From Palsa-504 sp050698755 (lineage in GTDB: Bacteria; Actinomycetota; Actinomycetes; Streptosporangiales; Streptosporangiaceae), in contig JBOHCK010000001.1 of the NCBI GenBank assembly GCA_050698755.1, positions 1-64,000 of the forward strand: 64,000 nucleotides of DNA, in the 5' to 3' direction. The notes beneath the pieces were generated by a model that saw only the letters and a list, made by a program, of their open reading frames with translations, was not told the origin of the DNA and searched no databases. The translations under genes and the position numbers were made by a program. Below are positions 38,454 through 47,042 of the stretch, one piece after another; position 1 is the first letter of the stretch; each line of letters opens with the position of its first letter.

Positions 38454-40103
38454 CTATACGCCGGTGGTAGACCGGGGGTAGGCGATCTCGGGGTCGGTGA
38501 CCACGTTCACGAGGTAGGGGCAGTTCGCGGCGAACGCGCGGCGCAGGGCCGGGGCGATCTCGCCGGGCGAGGTGACGATCTCGCCCGCGCCGCCCAGGGC
38601 CCGGACCACCTCGTCGTACCGGCAGCCCGGCTGCAGGTCGGCGAGGACGTCATACCCGTACAGGGCGCGCATCGGGTGTTTCTCCAGGCCCCACGCGCCG
38701 TTGTTCCCGCAGACGATGACGACAGGGAGCCGGTGCCGGACCAGCGTGTCGGCGTCCATCAGCGAGAACCCGGCCGCCCCGTCGCCGAGCAACAGGACGA
38801 CCTGCGCGGCCGGGCGCGCCAGCCTGGCCGCGATCGCGTAGCCGAGTCCGGTGCCGAGGCAGCCGAACGGCCCCGGGTCCAGCCACCCGCCGGGGCGGGC
38901 GGGCTCGATGTACTTGCCGGCGAACGACACGAAGTCGCCGCCGTCGCCGATGACCACCGCGTCGTCGTCGAGCACCTTGAGCAGCTCGCCGTAGACGCGG
39001 GCTGGGTGGACCGGCTCGGCGTCACTGGCCAGCAGCGGGGTATCCAGCGCGTGCGCGGCCTGGACCGCCCCGGTCAGCTGCGGCAGCCAGTCCTCGGTCG
39101 GCCCCTGCCCGGCCGCGCCGACCTGCGCGACAAGATCGGTAAAGAACCCGGCCAGGTCGCCCACGGCCGAGGCCGCCAGCGGGCGGTGGGTGGCAATCCC
39201 CCTAGGGGCGTCGGCCACGTGCACGACCTGCGCGGGGGCATTTTCTGGCCCGAACGACCCATACCCGAGCCTGAAGTCGAGCGGCGTTCCGACCACGATG
39301 ACCAGGTCGGCTTCGCGCAGGGCCATGGACCTGGCGCGGGTGGCCAGCAGATCGTGCCCGGCGGGCAGCACCCCGCGTGCCTGCCCGTTGGCGATGACCG
39401 GCAGGCGGAGTTCTTCGGCGGCCTGGCGCGCTGCGTATTCGGCGCCGCCGAGCCACACGTCCGATCCCAGCACCAGGACCGGCCGGCGCGCCGCGCGTAG
39501 CAGCGCCACGATCCGGGTGACATCCTCCGGATCCGGCGGCGCGGCCGGCGGGAGATCCGCCGCCGGCAGGTCTGCCTCGGCCTGCCCGTAGATCGCCTCG
39601 AGCGAGATGTCGAGGAACACCGGCCCGCGGTGCGGGGTCATCGCCAGGCGGAACGCGTCATCGACCGACTGGGCCAGGTTCGCCGTGTCGTGCTCCGTCC
39701 AGGCCCGCTTGGTGACCGGGGCGAGGAGCGGCGGGTGATCGATCTCCTGCAGGCTGCCCGCACCCCACCGGTAGTCCGGCGCGCGCCCGCCCAGGACCAC
39801 CATCGGCGACCCGTTCAGCCAGGCGGTCGTGACCGCGCTGACCGAGTTGGTGACGCCCGGCCCAGCGGTGACCACGGCCAGCCCGGGGGTCCTGGTCAAC
39901 CGCGCGGTCGCCTCGGCCGCGAAGACCGCGGTCTGCTCGTGCCTGACGTCCACCAGCCGCATCGGCTGCCCGCCCTTGACCGCCGCGTCGTACAGCGGGA
40001 ACACGTGCCCGCCTGACAAGGTGAACATGGTCGGAACGCCGTACTCACGGGCCACCGCGAGGGCGTGCACTCCGCCGTGACCAGATATCCGCACCACGGG
40101 CAC
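38454..40103 (-). CDS. Thiamine-diphosphate enzyme, acetolactate synthase-like
   Basis: A 549-residue ThDP enzyme. N-terminal PYR domain with VDVRHEQTAVFAAEATARLT (activating Glu) and TAGPGVTNSVSAV, a central NAD/FAD-like domain (LLRAARRPVLVLGSDVW), and a C-terminal PP domain with LGDGAAGFSLMD and CGNNGAWG, the GDG-N25-NN ThDP motif. It resembles acetolactate synthase large-subunit-like proteins of unknown substrate. GTG 40103 is the best start; the open frame further upstream is the decayed symporter. It sits between the sigR-TB7.3 block and its GntR regulator and interrupts the conserved neighbourhood. Confidence 0.85.
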   Translation of the reverse strand: MPVVRISGHGGVHALAVAREYGVPTMFTLSGGHVFPLYDAAVKGGQPMRLVDVRHEQTAVFAAEATARLTRTPGLAVVTAGPGVTNSVSAVTTAWLNGSPMVVLGGRAPDYRWGAGSLQEIDHPPLLAPVTKRAWTEHDTANLAQSVDDAFRLAMTPHRGPVFLDISLEAIYGQAEADLPAADLPPAAPPDPEDVTRIVALLRAARRPVLVLGSDVWLGGAEYAARQAAEELRLPVIANGQARGVLPAGHDLLATRARSMALREADLVIVVGTPLDFRLGYGSFGPENAPAQVVHVADAPRGIATHRPLAASAVGDLAGFFTDLVAQVGAAGQGPTEDWLPQLTGAVQAAHALDTPLLASDAEPVHPARVYGELLKVLDDDAVVIGDGGDFVSFAGKYIEPARPGGWLDPGPFGCLGTGLGYAIAARLARPAAQVVLLLGDGAAGFSLMDADTLVRHRLPVVIVCGNNGAWGLEKHPMRALYGYDVLADLQPGCRYDEVVRALGGAGEIVTSPGEIAPALRRAFAANCPYLVNVVTDPEIAYPRSTTGV

Positions 40104-40125
40104 GACGCTACCAGCCAGTAGCCGG

Positions 40126-40510
40126 TTAGGTCCCGGGGGCCGCCGGGACGGGGACCGGGGTCGGGGTCGGGTCGTCGGTGTACTGGTGCGGGAGGGTTTC
40201 GTCGGCGAGCCCGCCCAGTGCGACGTGGTCGGCGTCGCCACCTTGTAGGCGGCGATCGTGCCGAACACCATGCCGCCCAGCCACCCGGCCAGCAGCGCCC
40301 ACCGGTCGAGCCAGCGGGTGAACAGGCCGAAGACCAGGGCCGGGAACGTCTCCAGGATCCAGATGCCGCCTAGCAGCTGCAGGTTGATGGAGAACGTGTG
40401 CGGCAGCTCGATCGCGAACAGCAGCGCCCCGACCTTGACCACCAGCGAGACCCACTGCGCGACCCGCGTCTGGAGCTGGGGGCTGGCGTCGGGCTTGAAG
40501 AACTCCCTCC
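40126..40510 (-). pseudogene. C-terminal remnant of a sodium:solute symporter (MctP-like)
   Basis: About 95 residues look like the last helices of an SSS-family monocarboxylate transporter: TRVAQWVSLVVKVGALLF, INLQLLGGIWILETFPALVFG, LFTRWLDRWALLAGWLGGM. The N-terminal nine tenths are missing. Near 40235 the reading must shift frame to continue as GGLADETLPHQYTDDP before a stop. It is followed by the TPP gene with no spacer of its own. Upstream lies an A+T-rich stretch (40566-40709), perhaps the scar of the deletion. Confidence 0.7.
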
Positions 40511-40709
40511 CAATACCGCCGTTCGGCAATGCTTGGTGCGCATGAAAGGTATATTGCCGCCCCATTTGCCAGTGACTGTGACTATCTATCTGCCCTGGTC
40601 AAGAGGGCGTATGTTAGCAATTATCACTTATTGATACTTAGTCGACAATCATGAGAGGTCCGCTAAAATGTCAGCGGGCGAGAATCAACTCCCCTAAGCG
40701 CCGCATTGG

Positions 40710-41471
40710 TTACTTGCGGAGCCTGGTGACGAACTTGTACCGGTCGCCCCGGTACCACGATTGCGCCCACTCGACCGGCGCGCCCGTGATGTCGAAGGCG
40801 TGCCTGGACAGCAGCAGCAGGGGCAGCCCGGCGTCCACCCCGAGCAGCGCGGCGTCGTGCGGGTCGGCCAGCACGGTCTCGATCGTCTCCTCCGCCTCCG
40901 CGAGCTGGATGTCGTAGTCCACCCGCAGCGCTTCGTACAGCGACTTGTGCCGCTCCAGACTCCTGCGCAGGCCGGGGAAGCGCCGGGCGGGCAGGTGCGA
41001 GGTGTCGATCGACATGGGCTCGCCGTCTGCGAGCCTGAGCCGGTGGATGCGCAGCGCGCGCCCGCCGGTCCGGATGCCGAGCAGTACCGCGAGCGCCTCG
41101 TCTGCGGTGACGTACCCGATGTCAAGGATCTTGGTCTGCGGGTGCAGGCCGAACGCCCGCATGCCCTCGGTGTAGCTGGCCAGTTCGAGCAGCTGGGCGA
41201 CCTTCGGCTTGGCTACGAACGTGCCCTTGCCCTGCATGCGCAGCAGCCGGCCTTCGATGACCAGCTCAGCCAGCGCCTGCCTGACCGTGGTACGCGAGGT
41301 TCCGTAGGCGCGCGCGAGTTCCCGCTCCGGCGGAACGGGGCTGCCCGCGTCCAGGCTGGAGGTCAGCTCGAGGAGCTGCCGTTTCACCTGGTAGTACTTG
41401 GGCAGCCGCAATGCCATCTCCACCGGAGGACTACGGACGGGTTCATCGGCCGGCAGGGGAGAAGCGGTCAT
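40710..41471 (-). CDS. GntR-family regulator with UTRA domain (HutC/DasR type)
   Basis: A 253-residue GntR-HutC repressor: winged-helix LPKYYQVKRQLLELTSSL and PPERELARAYGTSRTTVRQALAELVIEGRLLRMQGKGTFVAKP, then the UTRA ligand domain (LRIHRLRLADGEPMSIDTSHLP). The last quarter is LLLLSRHAFDITGAPVEWAQSWYRGDRYKFV, a UTRA ending typical of DasR-like GlcNAc-type regulators. The effector here is unknown. ATG 41471 fits. Downstream of it on the same strand are the symporter remnant and the TPP enzyme, which it may once have controlled. Confidence 0.9.
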   Translation of the reverse strand: MTASPLPADEPVRSPPVEMALRLPKYYQVKRQLLELTSSLDAGSPVPPERELARAYGTSRTTVRQALAELVIEGRLLRMQGKGTFVAKPKVAQLLELASYTEGMRAFGLHPQTKILDIGYVTADEALAVLLGIRTGGRALRIHRLRLADGEPMSIDTSHLPARRFPGLRRSLERHKSLYEALRVDYDIQLAEAEETIETVLADPHDAALLGVDAGLPLLLLSRHAFDITGAPVEWAQSWYRGDRYKFVTRLRK

Positions 41472-41581
41472 CCGGCATCATTGCCTTAATGAAGGGTTAA
41501 CGTCAACTCTGCCATGGTCCCGCACCTGAGTCAGTGCCCGCACCAGGGAATCCGGTCAGGCCGTGATGCGATGATGATGCT

Positions 41582-43090
41582 GTGCCCACGCTGGATGACC
41601 TGGTCAGGAACCGCACCAACCTCGGCGACCGCGATCTGGCCTGGCTGCACGCGCTGGTATCGGACTGGCAGCTCCTGGCCGACCTGTCCTTCGCCGACCT
41701 GATCTTGTGGGCGCCCGCCCGCGACGGCGGCGGCTGGCTGGCGGTCGCCCAGATGCGTCCGACCACCGGCCCTACGTCGCTGCAGGATGATGTGGTCGGG
41801 ATGATAGCCGGGCCCGAGGACCAGCGCCTGCTCGAGGCCGCCAGGGACGAGCGGCGCATCTGGCGGGAAAGCGACCCGAACTGGACCACCGGCGTCCCCG
41901 TCCGCACCGAGGGCATCCCTGTGACCAGGGCCGACCGGGTCATCGCCGTCATCGAGCGGTGCACCAACCTGAACTCGGCTCGCACGCCCAGCCGACTGGA
42001 GCTCACCTACGTGCAGGGGGCCGATGACCTGGCCCGGATGGTGGCGGAAGGTACGTTTCCCCTCCCCGACGAGGCCGAGCTGGTCAGGTCGCCGCGGGTC
42101 GGCGACGGGCTGCTCCGGCTCGGCAAGTCGGGCCGCGTCACCTACGCCAGCCCGAACGCCGAGTCGGCGTACCGCCGCCTCGGGCTGGCCGCGGACCTCA
42201 TAGGGGCGGAGCTGGGCGTGCTCACCGCCCGGCTGTGCGCCTCCGATGAGCCGATCGACGAGATCTTGATGGTGGTGGCCGCCGGGCGTGCGCCCCGGGC
42301 GGCCGAGGTATCGGGGAACGGCTCGGTCGTGCAGCTCCGGGCTATCCCGCTGATCGTGGGCGGGACCAGGACCGGCGCCCTGATCCTGGTCAGGGACGTC
42401 ACCGAGCTGCGCAGCCGGGAACGCGAGCTGATGACCAAGGACGCCACGATCAGGGAAATCCATCACCGGGTCAAGAACAACCTGCAGACCGTGGCCGCGC
42501 TGCTGCGGTTGCAGGCCCGGCGGCTGCACGCGCCAGAGGCGCGCGCGGCGCTTGACGAGGCGGTCCGCCGGGTCGGCTCGATCGCCGTGGTGCACGAGAC
42601 GCTGTCACACGCTCCGGAAGACACCGTGGACTTCGACGACATCGCGGATCGGGTCGCGGTGATGACCGGCGAGGTGTCGGCCTCCGAGGTCCGGGTGACC
42701 CCGAAGATCACCGGGTCGTTCGGGCTGCTGCCGGCCGCAGTGGCGACACCGCTGGCCATGGTCCTGACCGAGCTGCTGCAGAACGCCCTCCAGCACGGCT
42801 TCCCGCACGCCAGCCGGGGTCCCGGGGTGCTGGAGGTTCACGTGGTGCGCGAGCCGGAGCGCCTGACCGTCACGGTCACGGACAGCGGAGTAGGCCTGCC
42901 ACCGGAGTTCGACCTGGATTCGGCGACCGGGCTGGGCCTGCAGATCGTCCGCACGCTGGCGGAGGGCGATCTCGGCGGGCGGCTGCGGATCACGCCGAGA
43001 TCGGGCGGCGGCACGGAGGCGGTAGTGGAGTTTCCTATCGGGTACGAGTCCCTGCCGGACTCAGCGGACGATCCCTCGGCCCGCACCTGA
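41582..43090 (+). CDS. pdtaS: PdtaS-type histidine kinase
   Basis: A 502-residue HisKA_2/HWE-type kinase. N-terminal GAF-like sensor (ADLILWAPARDGGGWLAV), PAS-like middle (KSGRVTYASPNAESAY), then the H-box REIHHRVKNNLQTVAALLRL, and HATPase motifs ELLQNALQHG and SDSGVGLPPEFD with GLGLQIV. It matches mycobacterial PdtaS, the partner of the antiterminator-type regulator PdtaR. GTG 41582 follows a short spacer after the divergent GntR gene. It lies next to whiB1, as Rv3220c lies next to Rv3219. Confidence 0.93.
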   Translation: MPTLDDLVRNRTNLGDRDLAWLHALVSDWQLLADLSFADLILWAPARDGGGWLAVAQMRPTTGPTSLQDDVVGMIAGPEDQRLLEAARDERRIWRESDPNWTTGVPVRTEGIPVTRADRVIAVIERCTNLNSARTPSRLELTYVQGADDLARMVAEGTFPLPDEAELVRSPRVGDGLLRLGKSGRVTYASPNAESAYRRLGLAADLIGAELGVLTARLCASDEPIDEILMVVAAGRAPRAAEVSGNGSVVQLRAIPLIVGGTRTGALILVRDVTELRSRERELMTKDATIREIHHRVKNNLQTVAALLRLQARRLHAPEARAALDEAVRRVGSIAVVHETLSHAPEDTVDFDDIADRVAVMTGEVSASEVRVTPKITGSFGLLPAAVATPLAMVLTELLQNALQHGFPHASRGPGVLEVHVVREPERLTVTVTDSGVGLPPEFDLDSATGLGLQIVRTLAEGDLGGRLRITPRSGGGTEAVVEFPIGYESLPDSADDPSART

Positions 43091-43115
43091 CTCGCGGGCC
43101 ACCTGCATCGAGCGG

Positions 43116-43370
43116 TCAGACGTGTGCGCGGGCGCGCAGCCGGATCGTGCGGCGCTTGAGCGCGCGCCGTTCATCCTCGCTCAGGCCTCCCCAGACACCG
43201 GCATCCTGGCCGCTGTCGATCGCCCAGCGCAGGCACTCGTCCATCACGGAGCAACGTCGGCAGACCTGCTTGGCCTCCTCGATCTGGAACAGCGCGGGAC
43301 CGCTGTTCCCGATGGGGAAGAACAGCTCAGGGTCCACCTCACGACAGGCGGCTTCGTGGCGCCAGTCCAT
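43116..43370 (-). CDS. whiB1: WhiB-family iron-sulfur regulator, WhiB1-like
   Basis: An 84-residue WhiB protein with the four cluster cysteines at 9 (ACREV), 37 and 40 (CRRC), and 46 (CLRW), then GVWGGLSEDERRALKRR. It starts MDWRHEAACREVDPELFFPIG, the WhiB1 N-terminus. WhiB1 binds an O2-stable, NO-sensitive 4Fe-4S cluster and sigma-A. ATG 43370 is chosen: GGAG is eight bases upstream, and a GTG three codons earlier has the site too close. A CRP-type site lies about 66 bases upstream, matching the known cAMP-CRP control of mycobacterial whiB1. Confidence 0.95.
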   Translation of the reverse strand: MDWRHEAACREVDPELFFPIGNSGPALFQIEEAKQVCRRCSVMDECLRWAIDSGQDAGVWGGLSEDERRALKRRTIRLRARAHV

Positions 43371-43435
43371 GATGTCCACTCCTTCTGGGCCACCGGGCGC
43401 GAGCGGGGTGCGTCCGGTTCCGTCGACATCTAGCT

Positions 43436-43451
43436 TGTGAAGGTTTTCACG
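43436..43451. promoter_or_regulatory. CRP-type operator upstream of whiB1
   Basis: TGTGA (43436-43440), six bases, TCACG (43447-43451): 15 of 16 bases fit the TGTGA-N6-TCACA consensus of mycobacterial Crp and its relatives. It lies 66 bases from the whiB1 start codon. Established: whiB1 is a Crp target in M. tuberculosis. Inference: the circuit is conserved here. Confidence 0.8.
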
Positions 43452-43560
43452 AGCTTTGCCATACTGTCAGTGGTGTCCAAGTTTCCCGGGACCGTTCTGA
43501 TGCCGAGCAGAAACCCGTGCGAATCGACATGCGACCCGAACGTGCCCCCGAAGGCGACGT

Positions 43561-43586
43561 ACGTGTCATCAGAGCTGATGACACGT
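43561..43586. promoter_or_regulatory. 26-bp inverted repeat, distal whiB1 upstream region
   Basis: ACGTGTCATCAG and its exact complement CTGATGACACGT are separated by AG. It lies about 190 bases upstream of whiB1 and 140 bases downstream of the diacylglycerol kinase stop, both on the minus strand. There is no T tract, so it looks like an operator rather than a terminator. The binding protein is unknown. The rest of 43371-43726 contains no credible gene. Confidence 0.65.
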
Positions 43587-43726
43587 GTGAGGCGCCCCCG
43601 CGCCAGGCATCACGTCAAGCCTCTCAACGTCAGTTGGCATGCGCAAGAGGGCGCAGCTGTCCGTCAGCTCAATTTAATGTCAGATCGATCACATTTTGCT
43701 CGCGCCGCCGCATGAGGCCAGGAATG

Positions 43727-44701
43727 TCACGCAACGACGCGAAGCGCGTCCGGGACAAACCGGAAGTCAACGGCCTTGATCTCACCCAGGTACTCCCCGT
43801 CGACCTGGAACGCGATCGGCCGCGTGGACCGGATGGTCAGCACTCCGAGGCCCGGCTCGGACAGCAGGTACCGCCCGCGCGGCGGTCGGCTCCTTACCCA
43901 CATCAACTGCCCGACCGCGTGGAGCACCGTGCCGACGCGCAGCCTGCGCATCGCCAGCAGGTCAAGACCCGAGTTGAAATCGGGGTTCGGGACGGGAAGC
44001 AACGCGCGGGCGCCGACGTACGTCCAGGGCGAGCGGTTGGTGACGATGGCCAGGAACAGCTCGTCGGCCGGCGGCCGGCCGTCACGCTCTACGGTCAGGG
44101 CTGGCACTTGCCGGTCCGTGCTGCGGTAGTACTCCCGCACGATGGTCCGCATGTAGAGCGATACGCTCTGGCGGCTGCCCTTCTCGCGCTGCCGATCCAC
44201 TTCGCGCACCACCTCGGCGTCCCAGCCGAGGTCCGCACTGAACGTGAAGTACCGGTCGCCGGCCAGCCCGAGGCCTATGGTCCGGTATCGCTCGGCCTCG
44301 ATGGCCTGCCGGATCCTGCTGACCGCCCCCGCCGTGTCGACCGGCAGCCCCATCGCCCGCGCGAACACGTTACCTCCTCCGCCGGGAATGACCCCGATCA
44401 GCGGCGGCCTGGACCCCATCGCCCGGCTAGACCCCGTGGTCCTCCCCGCAGCACTCCCGGAGACCGGGGCCGAGGCGGCCATGACCCCGTTCACGGCCTC
44501 GTTGAGCGCACCGTCCCCGCCCAGCACCAGCACCAGATCCGCGGACGCCCCGGCCGCGGCCGCCAGGTCGCGCGCATGACCACGGTGCCGAGTGTGTTCG
44601 ACATCGAGGTCGACCACTCCGGCGAGCGAGCGAGTCACGAGTTCTTCGGCTCCCTCGGCGGCTGTGGTCGCCCGCGGATTGACGATCAGGAGGCCGCGCA
44701 C
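43727..44701 (-). CDS. Diacylglycerol/lipid kinase family protein
   Basis: A 324-residue DAGK-catalytic protein. N-terminal LLIVNPRATTAAEG (family start), VLGGDGALNEAVNG (GGDG active loop) and VIPGGGGNVFARAMGLP (nucleotide site), and a C-terminal lid ending FQVDGEYLGEIKAVDFRFVPDAL. It phosphorylates diacylglycerol or a related lipid. A non-conserved Ser/Gly-rich loop (SAPVSGSAAGRTTGSSRA) lies after GGDG. The start is GTG 44701 with a weak site. It occupies the place of Rv3218-type genes next to whiB1. Confidence 0.86.
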   Translation of the reverse strand: MRGLLIVNPRATTAAEGAEELVTRSLAGVVDLDVEHTRHRGHARDLAAAAGASADLVLVLGGDGALNEAVNGVMAASAPVSGSAAGRTTGSSRAMGSRPPLIGVIPGGGGNVFARAMGLPVDTAGAVSRIRQAIEAERYRTIGLGLAGDRYFTFSADLGWDAEVVREVDRQREKGSRQSVSLYMRTIVREYYRSTDRQVPALTVERDGRPPADELFLAIVTNRSPWTYVGARALLPVPNPDFNSGLDLLAMRRLRVGTVLHAVGQLMWVRSRPPRGRYLLSEPGLGVLTIRSTRPIAFQVDGEYLGEIKAVDFRFVPDALRVVA

Positions 44702-44772
44702 TCGCCCAGGCTAGCCGCCACCTAAGCTGAGAACCTGTGCGGCCCCGGATCTGACTGGATGGTGAGAGGACG

Positions 44773-45528
44773 ATGGCAAGGCGACCGCCCGGGCCGAAAG
44801 CGACCCCGGCGGATGGGATAACCGCGGCGCCTAAGGTCCCCGCCAGATCCAAGGCGACTAAGCCGCCCCCTCAGCCCCAGCCCGCCCAGCCCAAACCGGC
44901 CCGAGCGACCCCGCCCGCCCGTGCGACCCCGCCCGCCCGCGCCGCCCAGCTCAAGTCCGCCCGCAGTGCCCGGTCCGAGTCCGCCCGCGTCGCCCAGCCC
45001 CAGCCCGCCCGCGCCGCCCGGCCGAAGCCCGCCCGCGGCGCCCAGCCCCAGCCCGAGCCCGCTCCCCGGCCCGGGCCCGCCCCGCGGCCCGAACCCGCCG
45101 CCCGGCCCGAGTCAGCCACCCGGCCCGCGCTTACCCCCCTGGTCGCCCTGCGCCTATCCGCCGCCGCGCTGGCGCTCGAGGCCGTCGGCCTCGCCGTGGC
45201 GGCCGTGTTCGCCGTCATCAACACGGTCGACGGGCACGCCTACCAGTTGGCCGGCGGCATCGCGGCGACTCTGATCGCCCTCGCCACCGCCTCCGGCCTC
45301 GGGGGCATCGCGGTGTGCCTGGCCACCGCCAGGCCGTGGACCCGCATCCCGACCGCCCTGACGCAGCTGTTCATAGTCATCGCGGGGATCACCCTGCTCC
45401 AGGGGCACCGCCTCGAGTGGGGCGTGCCCGCCCTGGCGCTGGCGGCCACGTGCCTGGCCGGGCTCCTCACCCCCGCGAGCCTACGCGCGCTCAACCGCCC
45501 GCCCGTCGAGACCGCGAAGGACAAGTAG
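44773..45528 (+). CDS. Membrane protein with long Pro/Ala-rich N-terminus
   Basis: A 251-residue protein. Residues 1-118 are a low-complexity Pro/Ala/Arg tail with short repeats (ARATPP twice, PARAAQ/PARAAR series, PRPGPAPRPEP), presumably cytoplasmic. Residues about 120-240 form four hydrophobic helices (ALRLSAAALALEAVGLAVAA; LIALATASGLGGIAVCLA; ALTQLFIVIAGITLL; ALALAATCLAGLL). It fills the place of the Rv3217c-type integral membrane protein. ATG 44773 has GAGAGG upstream. It is divergent from the kinase and convergent with the sigma gene. Confidence 0.8.
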   Translation: MARRPPGPKATPADGITAAPKVPARSKATKPPPQPQPAQPKPARATPPARATPPARAAQLKSARSARSESARVAQPQPARAARPKPARGAQPQPEPAPRPGPAPRPEPAARPESATRPALTPLVALRLSAAALALEAVGLAVAAVFAVINTVDGHAYQLAGGIAATLIALATASGLGGIAVCLATARPWTRIPTALTQLFIVIAGITLLQGHRLEWGVPALALAATCLAGLLTPASLRALNRPPVETAKDK

Positions 45529-45532
45529 CGGC

Positions 45533-46378
45533 TCAGTCGTCGGTGGTCAGCCCTTCCCGCAGCTGGGTCAGCGTGCGGGCGAGCAGCCGGGACACGTGCA
45601 TCTGGGAGATGCCGAGCTCCGAGGCGATCTGCGACTGGGTCATGTTTCCGAAGAACCGGAGCAGGAGGATCTTCTTCTCGCGCGGCGGCAGCTGCTCGAG
45701 CAGCGGCTTGAGCGACTCGCGGTACTCCACGCCTTCGAGCGCGTCGTCGACCATGCCAAGGGAATCCGACACCGCGGGCGCGTCCTCGTCGCCGGAGTCG
45801 GGCGCGTCGAGCGACACGGTGGAATAGGCGTTCGCCGATTCCAGCCCCTCCAGGACGTCCTCCTCGCTCATCTGCAGGTGCGCGGCAAGCTCGCTCACCG
45901 TGGGCGCGCGCCCCTCGCGCTGGGCCAGCTCACCGATGGCCTTGGTGAGCGAGAGCTTGAGCTCCTGCAGCCGTCGCGGGACCCGCACGGCCCAGCCCTT
46001 GTCCCTGAAGTGCCGTTTGATCTCGCCCACGATGGTGGGGGTGGCGTAGGTGGAGAACTCCACGCCGCGCTCCAGATCGAACCGGTCGATGGACTTGATC
46101 AGCCCGATCGTCGCGACCTGGGTCAGGTCGTCGAGCCACTCACCGCGGTTCCTGAACCGCCGGGCCAGGTATTCCACGAGCGGAAGGTGGAGCTCGACCA
46201 GGTGGCCCCTGATCCGCGCCCGTTCCGGGTCACCGACCGGAAGCACGGCGAGCCGCTGGAACAGCTCTCGCGCCCGAGCCCGATCAGGCGATCCGTGCTC
46301 GATCCTGACCGGTGGTGGTTCGGCGGCCTGGATTACCTCGAACTCGTCGGTCACCTGGAGTTCGTATTCGCTGCTCAC
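45533..46378 (-). CDS. SigB/SigF-type RNA polymerase sigma factor
   Basis: A 281-residue group-3 sigma factor: region 2 LVEYLARRFRNRGEWLDDLTQVATIGLIKSIDRFD with FSTYATPTIVGEIKRHFRDKG, region 3 RLQELKLSL to APTVSELAAHL, region 4 LEQLPPREKKILLLRFFGNMTQSQIASELGISQMHVSRLLAR. This is the stress and sporulation SigB/F/G group controlled by anti-sigma ATPases. GTG 46378 overlaps the anti-sigma TGA (GTGA), so the two proteins are coupled. The last residues after region 4 are short. Confidence 0.93.
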   Translation of the reverse strand: MSSEYELQVTDEFEVIQAAEPPPVRIEHGSPDRARARELFQRLAVLPVGDPERARIRGHLVELHLPLVEYLARRFRNRGEWLDDLTQVATIGLIKSIDRFDLERGVEFSTYATPTIVGEIKRHFRDKGWAVRVPRRLQELKLSLTKAIGELAQREGRAPTVSELAAHLQMSEEDVLEGLESANAYSTVSLDAPDSGDEDAPAVSDSLGMVDDALEGVEYRESLKPLLEQLPPREKKILLLRFFGNMTQSQIASELGISQMHVSRLLARTLTQLREGLTTDD

Positions 46379-46857
46379 CCGGACCTCGACCCGGATATCG
46401 CCCCGGACCTTGGTGTTTCCTTGCGCTTGCGCAGCACGATGGCCACCTGGTCATCGGGCTCCAGCCTGGAGTCGACGGTGCCGGCCAGGGCGGACAGTAC
46501 GGTCCAGGCGAAGGTGTCCCGGGCGGGCATGCGCGGTTCCGCGGCGGTCACGGCCACGGTAATCGTCATCTCGTCCGCGCCGAGGTCGAAGACACACTCC
46601 AGGTTGGTGCCCGGTATCGCCTGGGGGAGCAGCATTGCGCAGGCCTCGTCCACGGCGATGCGCAGGTCCTCGATCTCATCGAGGGTGAAGTCGAGCCTCG
46701 CCGCCAGGCCCGCGGTCGCGGTGCGGAGCACGGACAGGTACGCGCCCTCGGCGGGCAGGCACACCTGTACCCGGTCCTTGGTTTCGCGATCCGCGTGCGT
46801 CGCGCCAGGATCCCGCTGCCCTGGCACGGCGGTCGTCGCGGCGGTGTCTTCGGTCAC
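46375..46857 (-). CDS. RsbW-type anti-sigma ATPase
   Basis: A 160-residue HATPase_c protein of the RsbW/SpoIIAB class: VQVCLPAEGAYLSVLRTATAGLAAR, LDFTLDEIEDLRIAVDEACAMLL (the N-box Glu and Asp region), and a strand-rich end FDLGADEMTITV. It should sequester the adjacent sigma factor until an anti-anti-sigma protein intervenes. No STAS protein is seen in the window. GTG 46857 has GGAGGAG upstream; the longer frame to 46950 lacks one. It overlaps the sigma gene. Confidence 0.86.
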   Translation of the reverse strand: MTEDTAATTAVPGQRDPGATHADRETKDRVQVCLPAEGAYLSVLRTATAGLAARLDFTLDEIEDLRIAVDEACAMLLPQAIPGTNLECVFDLGADEMTITVAVTAAEPRMPARDTFAWTVLSALAGTVDSRLEPDDQVAIVLRKRKETPRSGAISGSRSG

Positions 46858-46978
46858 GTCTCTCCTCCGGGCGGGGTACTGGTCGCCGCCCCTTGCCTGC
46901 AACCTACCGCCCGCAGGCCTCGCCGAGAAACACGCCACTCCGTCACCCACAGTGACTGGCCGAGTAACCGGAAATTAT

Positions 46979-47020
46979 CGTGGGCCGTTACTACCCCCGT
47001 GACGGGTGTAACGACCCACG
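46979..47020. promoter_or_regulatory. 42-bp imperfect dyad between sodN and the anti-sigma operon
   Basis: CGTGGG, CGTTAC and ACCC pair in order with GGGT, GTAACG and CCCACG around a ccgtgac loop; one base on each side is unpaired. It lies 22 bases after the sodN stop and 120 bases upstream of the anti-sigma start. It could terminate sodN or bind a regulator of the anti-sigma/sigma pair. There is no T run. Confidence 0.6.
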
Positions 47021-47042
47021 ATGATGCGGGAGCAGGGGGTTG

